Part shown: in pieces, positions 8,584-16,660 of the stretch
Position numbering within the stretch: position 1 is the first letter of the stretch
Layout: every line of letters starts with the position of its first letter
NCBI RefSeq assembly: GCF_900091475.1
Contig: NZ_FMIB01000002.1
Span: 4,092,001-4,156,000 of the forward strand
Direction of reading: 5' to 3'
DNA: 64,000 nucleotides
From: Micromonospora chersina
GTDB taxonomy: Bacteria; Actinomycetota; Actinomycetes; Mycobacteriales; Micromonosporaceae
Program-made: the position numbers and the translations under genes
The notes under the pieces: model-generated
Database searches by the model: none
What the model was told of the DNA's origin: nothing
Seen by the model: only the letters and a program-made list of their open reading frames with translations

Positions 8584-9123
8584 TTACGCCACAAGGCCGA
8601 GGTCAGCCAACGTATAGGCCGCCCGATAAGGCAGTCCGGCGGCTCGCACCGCGTCGCCGGCGCCTCGATCAACAATAACCGCCACACCCACCACCTCGGC
8701 CCCGGCCTCGCGCAATGCCTCGACAGCGGTCAACACGCTGCCGCCCGTGGTCGAGGTGTCCTCGACCGCCAGGACCCGCCGCCCGGCGACCTCCGGGCCC
8801 TCGATCCGTCGCTGGAGACCGTGCGCCTTGCCCGCCTTGCGCACCACGAAGGCGTCCAGCGGGCGGTCGGTGCCGGCCGACGCGTGCAGCATGGCCGTGG
8901 CGACCGGGTCGGCCCCGAGGGTCAGCCCGCCCACCGCGTCGTACGCCCAGTCGGCGGTGAGGTCGCACATGACCCGACCGATCAACGGCGCCGCCCGGTG
9001 ATGGAGCGTGACGCGACGCAGATCGACGTACCAGTCCGCCTCCCGACCCGACGAGAGCACCACCCGGCCGTGGACGACAGCCAGGTCAGTGATGAATTTA
9101 CGCAGGTCGTCGTGGTCCCCCAT
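8584..9123 (-). CDS. pyrE: Orotate phosphoribosyltransferase
   Basis: 179 residues from the ATG at 9123, the normal size of actinobacterial PyrE; an upstream TTG would add 19 residues with no family support. The PRPP-binding signature RRVLAVEDTSTTGGSVLTAV and the orotate loop region FVVRKAGKAHGLQRRIEGP are clear, as is GLTLGADPVATA. It transfers ribose-5-phosphate from PRPP to orotate, giving OMP in de novo pyrimidine synthesis. No other pyr gene is present nearby, as is common for pyrE in actinobacteria. The Shine-Dalgarno is weak. Confidence 0.95.
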   Translation of the reverse strand: MGDHDDLRKFITDLAVVHGRVVLSSGREADWYVDLRRVTLHHRAAPLIGRVMCDLTADWAYDAVGGLTLGADPVATAMLHASAGTDRPLDAFVVRKAGKAHGLQRRIEGPEVAGRRVLAVEDTSTTGGSVLTAVEALREAGAEVVGVAVIVDRGAGDAVRAAGLPYRAAYTLADLGLVA

Positions 9124-9289
9124 GGCGATAGAGGGTACTTCGCAAGTCTGGGAGGCGGGCGTGGGGTCCACCTGGGTCAACCCTGCGGGCGACCGACGGG
9201 TGGCGATGCCCGACTACGCTGTGCGACCGTCCACCCCGGTCAGCGGGCGGGGATCCCGGCGACGGGACACCCGGCGGGCCCGTCCGCGG

Positions 9290-10096
9290 TCAGTCTCCGG
9301 CCCGGCCGACCCGGCCCCGGGTGTCCCGGGAGACGCCGCGCAGCAGCCGCCGCGGCGCGTGCCGCAGCCCCGCCACAGCCAGCTTGTACTTCCAGCTCGG
9401 CACGCTTACCGCCTTGCCTTTTCGCAGGTCACGCAGCCCTTCGTCGACCACGTCGTCGGTCCGCAGCCACATCCACGCCGGGGTCCGCGACATGTCGATG
9501 CCGGCCCGCTCGTGGTAGCCGGTGCGGGTGTAGCCGGGGCAGAGCGCCATCACGCGTACCCCGAGCGGGGCCACCGACTGGCCGATCGATTCACTGAAAT
9601 TCGTCACCCAGGCCTTGCTGGCCGAGTACGTCGATCCCGGCATGGGGACACCGAAACCCGCAACCGAAGAGACATTTATCACTGCCCCGTGGCCCCGCTC
9701 GACCATCGGACCGAGGGCCGCGTGGGTCAGCCGCAGCACGGCCAGCACGTTGAGCCGGACCAGGCGGGCCTCGTCCGCGACGGCCGACCTGACGAACGGG
9801 GTGTTGAGGCTGATCCCCGCGTTGTTCACGAGCAGCTCCACCGGCGGGTCGGCGGTCAGCCGGCCTTCGACGGCGGCGCAACCGTCGTCGGTGGACAGAT
9901 CCGCGGCGATGGTCTCGACCCGGTGACCGTGCCGGCCGGTCAGCTCGGCCGCCAGGGCGTCGAGCCGGCCGGCGTCCCGGGCCACCAGGACGAGGTCCCA
10001 GCCGTCGGCGGCGAGCCGGCGGGCGAACGCCTCGCCGATGCCGAGGCTGGCCCCGGTGATCAGGGCCCGGCGCGGGGAGAGGGGTGCGTCGGTCAC
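9290..10096 (-). CDS. Short-chain dehydrogenase/reductase (SDR)
   Basis: 268 residues from a GTG at 10096 that overlaps the stop of the upstream gene (GTGA). Classical SDR pattern: TGASLGIGEAFAR for NAD(P) binding near 13-25, NNAG near 95, the catalytic Ser in INVSSVAGFG, YSASK for Tyr and Lys, and PGYTRTGYH after it. The TGASxGIG form with basic residues after strand 2 suggests NADP(H), as an inference. The substrate is unknown. The C-terminal tail is basic (HAPRRLLRGVSRDTRGR), resembling actinobacterial SDRs annotated as fatty acyl or ketoacyl reductases. Confidence 0.9.
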   Translation of the reverse strand: MTDAPLSPRRALITGASLGIGEAFARRLAADGWDLVLVARDAGRLDALAAELTGRHGHRVETIAADLSTDDGCAAVEGRLTADPPVELLVNNAGISLNTPFVRSAVADEARLVRLNVLAVLRLTHAALGPMVERGHGAVINVSSVAGFGVPMPGSTYSASKAWVTNFSESIGQSVAPLGVRVMALCPGYTRTGYHERAGIDMSRTPAWMWLRTDDVVDEGLRDLRKGKAVSVPSWKYKLAVAGLRHAPRRLLRGVSRDTRGRVGRAGD

Positions 10097-10905
10097 GGGC
10101 GGTCCTCGGGGGGTGGGGTCGGCCCGGGCGGGGCCGACGGCGGCGGGGTGGCGGACGTGCCGGGCGGCGGGGCCGACACCGGCGCGGTCGGCGGCGCCCA
10201 GGGCGAGGGCTGTCCGTGGGCCGGGGCGGGAGGACCGTAGTACCCGGGTGCGGGCGGACCGGCCGGCGGAGTGGAGGCCGGCGGGGGCCCGTAGGCCGGA
10301 GCCGGACCCGCTGGCGGGACCGGGCCGGCCGGGCGCGGCGGGCGGCGGTGGAAGAAGGCGCCGGCCGTGGGCAGCGTGAGCAGGGCCGCCACCACCAGGT
10401 ACCCGAGGATCTGCGCCACCGACACCGCCGCGTTCACCGGGATCCACCAGCCCGGGTAGGCGTCCCCGACCCGGGCCAGCAGGTCGGCGGTCACCCGGTC
10501 GTCGGCGCCCAGCCGGAGCGGGGCGGCCCGCTGCCCGACCAGCACGGCCAGGCCGCAGCAGCCGCAGAACAGGCCCAGCCCGGCGACCACCCAGGTGGTC
10601 ACCCGGGCGCCGCCGCGGCCGGAGAGCAGGCCCAGGGCGAGCCCGACGAGCAGCAGCGCGACCAGCACGCCGAGCACGGCCGAGAGCACGGTGGAGCCGC
10701 GCAGCAGGGACGCCACCCCGTCGATCTCGCCGCTGCCCGCGCCCGTCGCCCGCGCCGCCTCCCGGAACCGGTCCACCGTGCCCGCCGTGACCAGCAGGTT
10801 GGCGACCGCGTACGCCACGGCGCCCACCGCCATCAGCAGCAGCAGCGCCGCCGCCGAGACCACCGCGCCGGGCCGGCGCGGCGGTGCCTGATGGGGGTAC
10901 GACAC
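10093..10905 (-). CDS. Four-helix membrane protein with Pro-rich cytoplasmic tail (paralog 1)
   Basis: 270 residues from a GTG at 10905. Four hydrophobic segments are visible (AAALLLLMAVGAVAYAV; LGVLVALLLVGLALGLL; TTWVVAGLGLFCGCCGLAVL; ILGYLVVAALLTLPTAGAFF) followed by about 85 residues rich in Pro, Ala and Gly. The layout repeats that of the upstream gene 10978-11727, including the 'R(I/V)TTWV..G(L/V)...C' segment, so the two are paralogs. No known domain is recognised. Its Shine-Dalgarno (GGAGGGA) is inside a 15-bp hairpin at 10910-10953. It is coupled to the SDR gene downstream. Confidence 0.75.
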   Translation of the reverse strand: MSYPHQAPPRRPGAVVSAAALLLLMAVGAVAYAVANLLVTAGTVDRFREAARATGAGSGEIDGVASLLRGSTVLSAVLGVLVALLLVGLALGLLSGRGGARVTTWVVAGLGLFCGCCGLAVLVGQRAAPLRLGADDRVTADLLARVGDAYPGWWIPVNAAVSVAQILGYLVVAALLTLPTAGAFFHRRPPRPAGPVPPAGPAPAYGPPPASTPPAGPPAPGYYGPPAPAHGQPSPWAPPTAPVSAPPPGTSATPPPSAPPGPTPPPEDRP

Positions 10906-10909
10906 GACA

Positions 10910-10953
10910 GATCCCTCCGGTAGGCGTCGGCTTGCAACCTACTCGGAGGGATC
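10910..10953 (-). promoter_or_regulatory. Hairpin that pairs the Shine-Dalgarno of the gene starting at 10905
   Basis: In the minus-strand RNA, GATCCCTCCG then GTAGG (with one bulged A between) pairs with CCTAC and CGGAGGGATC: 15 bp around a 13-nt loop. The 3' arm holds GGAGGGA, 8 nt before the GTG start. It could be a translational switch, the terminator of the upstream paralog, or both. Confidence 0.6.
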
Positions 10954-10977
10954 GTCGGCGTCGCTCTTATCCGGGCG

Positions 10978-11727
10978 TCAACTTCCGGATGGCGGCTCGC
11001 CCTCGCGGCGCTCGCCCGAACCCGGCGCCGGCGGCTGGCCGGGGGCCGGCGGGTAGGCCGGGTCGGCGGGCTGGCCCGGGGTGGCCGGGTAGCCGGGGGT
11101 GGTCGGGTAGCCCGGGGTGGCCGGGTAGCCCGGGTAGGCCGCGCCCGGGACCGGCGGCTCCCAGGCCGTCTTGGGCTTGCGGAAGAACTCGTTGGCCTTC
11201 GGCAGCGCCAGCAGGATCAGCGCGGTCAGCAGGGCCAGCAGCGAGATCAGGCCGAGCAGCAGGCTGACCGGGCCGTACCAGGACGGCAGCGCGTCCTGCA
11301 GCCGGCGCTGGATCTCCTCGCCGCTCGGCAGGTCGCCGTTGGTGGACCCGCCGCCGGTGAGCCCCCCGGAGACACCGTTCAGCAGACCGCCGCCGGTGCA
11401 GCAGAGCAGGACGCCGCCCAGCACCCAGGTGGTGATCCGAGAGGCGTTCTTCCCCCGGTTGTTCAGCAGCGCGAGCACGACCAGCCCGACCGCGAGCAGC
11501 AGCGAGAGCACGGCGCCGCCGAGGCTGGCCACGTAGGCGAAGTCGCCCGCCTGCTCGGCCGAGGTGCCGGCGTACGCGTCCTTGAGCACGTCCCGGATGG
11601 TGCCGAGCGTGGACAGGGTGACGATCAGGCTCAACACCTGGATGACGGCGACGAGGATGAGCAGCCAACTGGAAACCGTCACCACGCCCGGACGTGTGCG
11701 GGGCGGGGTGCCCGGAGCATCGACCAT
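10978..11727 (-). CDS. Four-helix membrane protein with Pro/Tyr-repeat tail (paralog 2)
   Basis: 249 residues; the ATG at 11727 follows GGGAGGGAG. Four hydrophobic segments: VSSWLLILVAVIQVLSLIV, LGGAVLSLLLAVGLVVLALL, ITTWVLGGVLLCCTGGGLL and VSLLLGLISLLALLTALILL. The segment between helices 3 and 4 is Gly/Ser-rich and ends in QRRLQDALPSWYGP. The tail carries repeats of PGYPAT (18-bp DNA repeat) and resembles the Pro-rich tails of actinobacterial membrane proteins of unknown role. Paralog of the next gene. No enzymatic motif is visible. Confidence 0.75.
   Translation of the reverse strand: MVDAPGTPPRTRPGVVTVSSWLLILVAVIQVLSLIVTLSTLGTIRDVLKDAYAGTSAEQAGDFAYVASLGGAVLSLLLAVGLVVLALLNNRGKNASRITTWVLGGVLLCCTGGGLLNGVSGGLTGGGSTNGDLPSGEEIQRRLQDALPSWYGPVSLLLGLISLLALLTALILLALPKANEFFRKPKTAWEPPVPGAAYPGYPATPGYPTTPGYPATPGQPADPAYPPAPGQPPAPGSGERREGEPPSGS
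11080..11133. repeat. Three 18-bp tandem repeats coding PGYPAT/TTPGY
   Basis: Units start at 11080, 11098 and 11116 (GGTGGCCGGGTAGCCCGG with one or two changes). They lie within the C-terminal tail of the membrane protein, and copy number could vary between strains. Confidence 0.8.
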
Positions 11728-11810
11728 GATTCTCCCTCCCTTGATCAGAGGACCACCGTAACGAAGCCGGGCCAGGTGGGCACGATGCGACAGCGGGAGC
11801 GGTGCGGGAT

Positions 11811-12833
11811 TCAGCGGTCGGACGGCTGCCGGCGGCAGAGCCGCCGGTACTCGGCGGTCACCACCGCGAGCAGGAAGAGGTCCACGGCGAGCGCGAAGAC
11901 CGCGCCGAACTGGTTGACCGTGAAGCTGAAGATCTGCCCGAACAGCAGGTCCACGAGGAGCGCGAGCTTGAACAGGCGGAAGGCCCGCACCTGGTCGCTG
12001 GGCAGCAGCAGGGCCCCGCGGATGCTCAGCACGGCGGTGATCAGCGCGGAGACCGAGACCCCGAGTACGGCACCCCACTCCTGCTGGTCGGGCAGTTCTC
12101 CGGTGACGGCGTCCAGCAGGACCCGCAGCACGATCACGAACGGTTCGCCGACCACGTAGAGCACCACCACGGCCACCACCCAGCGGTGCGTCGTCACCCA
12201 GACCGCCGCCCGGCGGGCCCGGAGCAGCCAGGGCTGCCAGAACCGGGGCGCGGGCGGCTCCCGCCGGGGCACCGCGTCCAGCAGCCGGGCCACCGCCTCC
12301 TCGACGTCCGGACCGCAGTCCCGGACCAGCCGCAGCACCGCCGCCCGGCGCCGGGCGGTGAGACCGGTGCTGAGCCCGCCCACCACGGTGTACAGGGCGT
12401 TCGCCGTGCGCTCCGGCGCGGAGAGCCGGGTCCGGCCGCGCAGCGTCTGGGTGAGCAGGACCAGCAGCGCGAAGGCGACGTAGATGATGCTCGCGGCCGG
12501 GGCGTAGAAGTAGTCCGTGCCGGCGGTGACGAACTTGCCGACCTCGTCGATGAAGAGCCCGAAGCCCATCCCGCCCAGGATCGCGCCCAGGATGCGCGCC
12601 GCGCTGCCCAGGAAGACCAGCCCCACCCCGAGGCCGGCCGTCATCAGCAGGCCACCCCAGAGCACGTGCGCGATGTGCAGCCCTCCGCCGCCGAGCTGCG
12701 GGAAGCCGGTCGCCTGGAGGTACGCCCGGGTGACCAGCACCGTCACCACCCCGGACAGCACGAACGCCTGAAGGTACGACGGCGCCTCCAGTGCCCGGGG
12801 CGGTCGCGACCAGCGGGACGGACGGGCGGCCAT
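11811..12833 (-). CDS. Polytopic membrane protein of unknown function
   Basis: 340 residues from the ATG at 12833. Seven or eight hydrophobic helices: four in the first half (for example HVLWGGLLMTAGLGVGLVFL and ASIIYVAFALLVLLTQ), a cytoplasmic loop at about 145-210 with basic and acidic residues (RRRAAVLRLVRDCGPDVEEAVARLLDA region), and three or four in the second half (WVVAVVVLYVVGEPFVIVL onward). Conserved-looking features are GFGLFIDEVGKFV in helix 3 and the closing EYRRLCRR. I do not recognise the family. It lies 84 bp before the paralog pair on the same strand and may be cotranscribed with it. Confidence 0.7.
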   Translation of the reverse strand: MAARPSRWSRPPRALEAPSYLQAFVLSGVVTVLVTRAYLQATGFPQLGGGGLHIAHVLWGGLLMTAGLGVGLVFLGSAARILGAILGGMGFGLFIDEVGKFVTAGTDYFYAPAASIIYVAFALLVLLTQTLRGRTRLSAPERTANALYTVVGGLSTGLTARRRAAVLRLVRDCGPDVEEAVARLLDAVPRREPPAPRFWQPWLLRARRAAVWVTTHRWVVAVVVLYVVGEPFVIVLRVLLDAVTGELPDQQEWGAVLGVSVSALITAVLSIRGALLLPSDQVRAFRLFKLALLVDLLFGQIFSFTVNQFGAVFALAVDLFLLAVVTAEYRRLCRRQPSDR

Positions 12834-13104
12834 GAGACCGACGCTAGTGCGGTCCCGACGAGTGTTCGCGCGTTTGACCGTCCCGGTAGGGGACACCGGA
12901 GGGCGTCTTCGGCGGGAACAGGCCTCGTCGTCCGGATCCTGAATGGGATCCATCGCGGGTCCATCGCTCCGCCCTTCCATGATCACCGGGTTCGGCAGGA
13001 CAGGGATGACCGAACGGCCGATGCCGGCTGCCGTGCCGCACGCTCTGATCAGCATGAATGTCCGGGCGATCAGGCCGGGACAGACACGGGGAGGATGATT
13101 CGCT

Positions 13105-15021
13105 GTGAACAGGAGCAGGCCACGTCGTGGCCTCGCCGGCGTACTCGCGCTGGCGCTCGGCGCCGCTGGGCTCGCCGTCGTGTCGACGGCCACCCCGGCG
13201 GTCGCCGCACCGCACTACGAGAGCGTCCCGTCGGTGCAGATCGGCTGGACCGACTCGGCGACCCCGAAGGCGGCGTACGACTCGAACGAGACGCACATGC
13301 CGCTCGGGACGTGGGTCGACGAGAACGGCAGGAGCCACACCTCGCGCATCTACGCCACCTTCGACCTGTCCTCCTACGAGGATCGGAAGATCTACGGCGG
13401 CACGATCTTCGTCCAGGAGTACAGCGCCACCGACTGCGGGAAGCGCGCGATCGAGATCTGGCGGACCGAGCCGGTGAGCGAGACGCCGACCTGGAACGGA
13501 GCCCCGAAGCCACTGGCGAAGCTGGACGAGATCCGCACTCCCGAGTACTGCCCGAAGGCGAGCATCTCGTTCGACGTGACCGGCGCGGTTCAGGACGCGG
13601 TCGCACAGGAGCAGAGCCGGATCACGTTCGAGATCCGGGTGCCGGCGCAGTACGAGAGTGACCCGGCCTACGGGCGGCGGCTCAACTGGTACCGCAGCGT
13701 CGGCCTCACCACGAAGTACAACACCGTGCCGAAGATCGACAACAACAACCTGTACAACGCCGGACTCCCGTGCGCCACGCTCCACCCGTACCCCCGGGTC
13801 GGCGGCTTCGCCAACGTGCTCCAGGCACTCGGCACCGACGCGGACCCGAACGACGAGCGGGCGCTGACCACGGAGTTCGCGATCTGGCCGACGGACCGTC
13901 CGGAGGCCCGCAAGGTCTTCTCGAAGGAGTACGGCATCTCGGGCCGGGTCAACACGGTCAATCTGCCGCAGGGCACGCTGACCGACGGCGAGTCGTACGC
14001 CTGGCAGGCCCGGGTGAGCGACAAGGCGGACTTCTCGTCCTGGTCGAAGAAGTGCTACTTCACCTACGACGCCACCAACCCCACCGCCCCGGGCGTCACG
14101 TCGGCGAACTACCCGTCCGACGACACCGACGAGTGGGCGCCGGCCGGCGTGCCGGCGGTCTTCACCTTCTCCGGGAAGGGCGACAAGGACGTGGCCGGGT
14201 TCCAGTACTCCTGGAACGATCTCGGCGTCAACGTCTGCGAGGCGAGCGGCGACGTCGGTCAGTGGGTCTGCCGTGACCCGTTCAGCCTGCCCAACACGGT
14301 GCGGGCGGACGCCCCCGGCGGTTCCGCGACCGTCACGCTCAACCCGGCCGGCTCCGGGCCGCAGCGGTTGACCGTGCGCTCCATCGACGCCGCCGGCAAC
14401 GTCTCCACCCCGACCGTCTACGAGACGCTGGTTCCGTGGTCCACGCCTGAGGTGCGGGTCGAGAACGGCGAACCGCAGTGGGGGCAGGAGGTGGTTCTGA
14501 AGTTCGTGCCGGCGAACGGGGTCACCGGGGTGCGTGAGTACGAGGTGACCCTGGACCACGGCGACCCCGAGACGAGGCCGGCGGACGCGGACGGCACGGC
14601 CCGGTTCAGCTTCACCGCCACCAACCCCGACGGGCACTCGTTGACGGTCCGCAGCCGCAGCGCGAACGGCTTCGTGTCACAGAAGGCGAACTGGTCGGCC
14701 TACTTCTGGCCGGGTCCGGGCGTGAAGTCGGACGTCTACGTCCAGAGTCCCGACGGGTCACCGGTCGGTGGAGTGGGCGTCGAGGGCACCTTCACCTTCT
14801 CCCCGCCACCGGGCTGGACGGACGTCGCCGCCTACCGCTACGGCTTCGTGGACGGCGAGGAACTGACCGAGGTCGCCGCCGGCGCCGACGGCCGGGCGAC
14901 CATCACCTGGACGCCGACCACCAGCGGATGGGTGACCCTGACGGTGTTCGCGGTGAAGGCCGACGGCACCTGGAGCGACTACGGCAACTGGTACTCGTTC
15001 GAGGTGGCTCCCACCGCCTGA
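13105..15021 (+). CDS. Secreted DNRLRE-type protein with fibronectin-like repeats
   Basis: 638 residues from a GTG preceded by GGGGAGG. A signal peptide spans about 1-35 (RRGLAGVLALALGAAGLAVV, ending near AVAAP). The first 200 residues resemble the DNRLRE domain found in large actinobacterial cell-wall and RHS proteins (RIYATFDLSSYEDRKIYGG, TPTWNGAPKPLAKL, ISFDVTGAVQDAV). Then come several beta-sandwich modules of fibronectin or Ig type (YAWQARVSDKADFSSWSKK; LTVRSIDAAGNVSTP). In related proteins this layout precedes an RHS or lectin part; here it stops, so this is a short secreted member. The function is unknown; it may bind the surface or a polysaccharide. Confidence 0.75.
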   Translation: MNRSRPRRGLAGVLALALGAAGLAVVSTATPAVAAPHYESVPSVQIGWTDSATPKAAYDSNETHMPLGTWVDENGRSHTSRIYATFDLSSYEDRKIYGGTIFVQEYSATDCGKRAIEIWRTEPVSETPTWNGAPKPLAKLDEIRTPEYCPKASISFDVTGAVQDAVAQEQSRITFEIRVPAQYESDPAYGRRLNWYRSVGLTTKYNTVPKIDNNNLYNAGLPCATLHPYPRVGGFANVLQALGTDADPNDERALTTEFAIWPTDRPEARKVFSKEYGISGRVNTVNLPQGTLTDGESYAWQARVSDKADFSSWSKKCYFTYDATNPTAPGVTSANYPSDDTDEWAPAGVPAVFTFSGKGDKDVAGFQYSWNDLGVNVCEASGDVGQWVCRDPFSLPNTVRADAPGGSATVTLNPAGSGPQRLTVRSIDAAGNVSTPTVYETLVPWSTPEVRVENGEPQWGQEVVLKFVPANGVTGVREYEVTLDHGDPETRPADADGTARFSFTATNPDGHSLTVRSRSANGFVSQKANWSAYFWPGPGVKSDVYVQSPDGSPVGGVGVEGTFTFSPPPGWTDVAAYRYGFVDGEELTEVAAGADGRATITWTPTTSGWVTLTVFAVKADGTWSDYGNWYSFEVAPTA

Positions 15022-15033
15022 CATCACTCGGGC

Positions 15034-15061
15034 CAGGGGGAGGGCGCCGACCCTCCCCCTG
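15034..15061. terminator. Bidirectional hairpin terminator
   Basis: 11-bp perfect stem (CAGGGGGAGGG and complement) with a 6-nt loop, between convergent genes ending at 15021 and 15092. Confidence 0.75.
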
Positions 15062-15091
15062 CACCCGGAAGACCCGCCCGCCAACCCGGGC

Positions 15092-16660
15092 CTAGTAGCC
15101 GCGCCACTCCACGCGGGCGTACTCCAGGACTCTGGGCTGCAACAACGTGGAGGCGGGCACGTCCAGCCGGGCCCGGTCGGCGGGGAAGGTGGCCGCCGCG
15201 GCGAGCACCGACGGGGTGAGGAACCGCAGCGACGGCGCGTCGGCGGGCAGCCCCAGCGCGGGCGGCGTCCCGCCCGGCGCGGCGAGCACGAAGCCCCAGT
15301 CGCCGAAGCTCGGCACGTCCACGTGGTACGGCACCGTGGCGAAGCCCGCCTCCCGGATCGACCGCTCGATCGACCAGTACGACCGGGGCGCGAAGTACGG
15401 CGAGCCGGACTGCACGACGAGCCGCCCGCCGGGGGCGAGCACCGGCCGGATCAGCGCGTAGAACTCGATCGTGTAGAGCTTGGCGGTGGCCGTCTCGTCG
15501 GGGTCGGGCAGGTCGGCGATGACGACGTCGAAGCGTTCCGTGGCGGTGCGCAGCCAGCCGAACGCGTCGACGTTGAGCACCCGCACCCGGGGGTCGGCGA
15601 GCGAGTGGTGGTTGAGGTCCCGCAGTTGCGGCTCGGAGCGGGCCAGCCGCACGACGGCGGGGTCGAGGTCGACCAGGGTCACCTGGCGCACGTCCGGGTA
15701 CTTGAGGATCTCCCGCAGCGCCAGCCCGTCACCGGCGCCGAGCACCAGCACGTTCCCGTGCGGCCCGCGCATGGCCGGGTGGACCAGCGACTCGTGGTAG
15801 CGGTACTCGTCGATCGAGCTGAACTGGAGGTCGCCGTTGAGGAACAGCCGCAGGTCGGTGTCGGCGTGGCCGACCTCCCGCACCGACCGGGTCAGCACGA
15901 TCTCCTGGTAGCGGCTGCGCTCGGCGTGCACCACCGGGTCGCGGTAGAGCTGCTGCCGCGCGGTCACCTCGAAGTCGTGGGCGGTGACCCAGGCGTACCC
16001 CAGGCAGAGGGCGACCACGACGCTGCCGGCGCCGAGCGCGACCCGCGCCCGGCGGCCCAGGTCGGCGCGGAAGACCGTGCAGACCAGGGCGAGGCCGGCG
16101 ACGGCGTTCACCGCGCCCACCACGAGGGCGCCCTTGAGCTGGCCGAAGACCGGCATCAGCAGGAACGGGAAGGCCAGCCCGCCGAGCAGCGCGCCGACGT
16201 AGTCGGCGGCGAACAGGTCGGCCACGGCGCTGCCCGCGGACTGCTCGCGGATGCGTTGCAGCAGCACCATGAGCAGCGGGATCTCCGCGCCGATCAGCAG
16301 GCCGAGCACGAAGGCGGTGCCGACCAGCGCCGGACCGTAGAGGTCGAGCCAGGCGAACGCGGCGTAGAGGCCGAGCACGGAGAGGCCGCCGAGCAGGGCC
16401 AGGGTCAGCTCGATCGCGGCGAACGCGGCCGCCGCCCGGGACTGGAACGGCTTCGCGACCAGCGCGCCCACGCCCATCGCGAAGACCATCACGCCGAGCA
16501 CGATCGACGCCTGCCCGACCGTGTCGCCGATGAGGTAGCTGCCGAGCGCGACCAGGGCCAGCTCGTACACCAGGCCGCAGGCCGCGCACACGAAGACCGC
16601 GAGCAGGACCGCCGCGCGGGCCGGGCGCCACCGCGGCCGCGCGGGCGCGTCGGCGGTCAC
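15092..16660 (-). CDS. Membrane-anchored spermidine synthase-like aminopropyltransferase
   Basis: 522 residues; GTG at 16660 overlaps the previous stop (GTGA). The first about 225 residues hold six or seven hydrophobic helices (AAVLLAVFVCAACGLVYEL; FAMGVGALVAKPF; LLIGAEIPLLMVLLQRI). The rest is a spermidine-synthase fold: YQEIVLTRS, LFLNGDLQFSSIDEYRYHESLVHP, VLVLGAGDGLALREILKYP, VTLVDLDPAVVRLAR, and VVIADLPDPDETATAKLYT. The GDG loop binds decarboxylated SAM in classical enzymes. Membrane-fused homologs occur in actinobacteria in DUF350/DUF4178 operons and need not make spermidine; substrate is not known. Last gene of a six-gene operon. Confidence 0.88.
   Translation of the reverse strand: MTADAPARPRWRPARAAVLLAVFVCAACGLVYELALVALGSYLIGDTVGQASIVLGVMVFAMGVGALVAKPFQSRAAAAFAAIELTLALLGGLSVLGLYAAFAWLDLYGPALVGTAFVLGLLIGAEIPLLMVLLQRIREQSAGSAVADLFAADYVGALLGGLAFPFLLMPVFGQLKGALVVGAVNAVAGLALVCTVFRADLGRRARVALGAGSVVVALCLGYAWVTAHDFEVTARQQLYRDPVVHAERSRYQEIVLTRSVREVGHADTDLRLFLNGDLQFSSIDEYRYHESLVHPAMRGPHGNVLVLGAGDGLALREILKYPDVRQVTLVDLDPAVVRLARSEPQLRDLNHHSLADPRVRVLNVDAFGWLRTATERFDVVIADLPDPDETATAKLYTIEFYALIRPVLAPGGRLVVQSGSPYFAPRSYWSIERSIREAGFATVPYHVDVPSFGDWGFVLAAPGGTPPALGLPADAPSLRFLTPSVLAAAATFPADRARLDVPASTLLQPRVLEYARVEWRGY

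Noticed and set aside
12834..13104. Extended N-terminal frame of the minus-strand membrane protein into the gap before the DNRLRE gene
   Set aside because: The added codons have no family support and the ATG at 12833 starts a natural protein; the gap holds no convincing gene.
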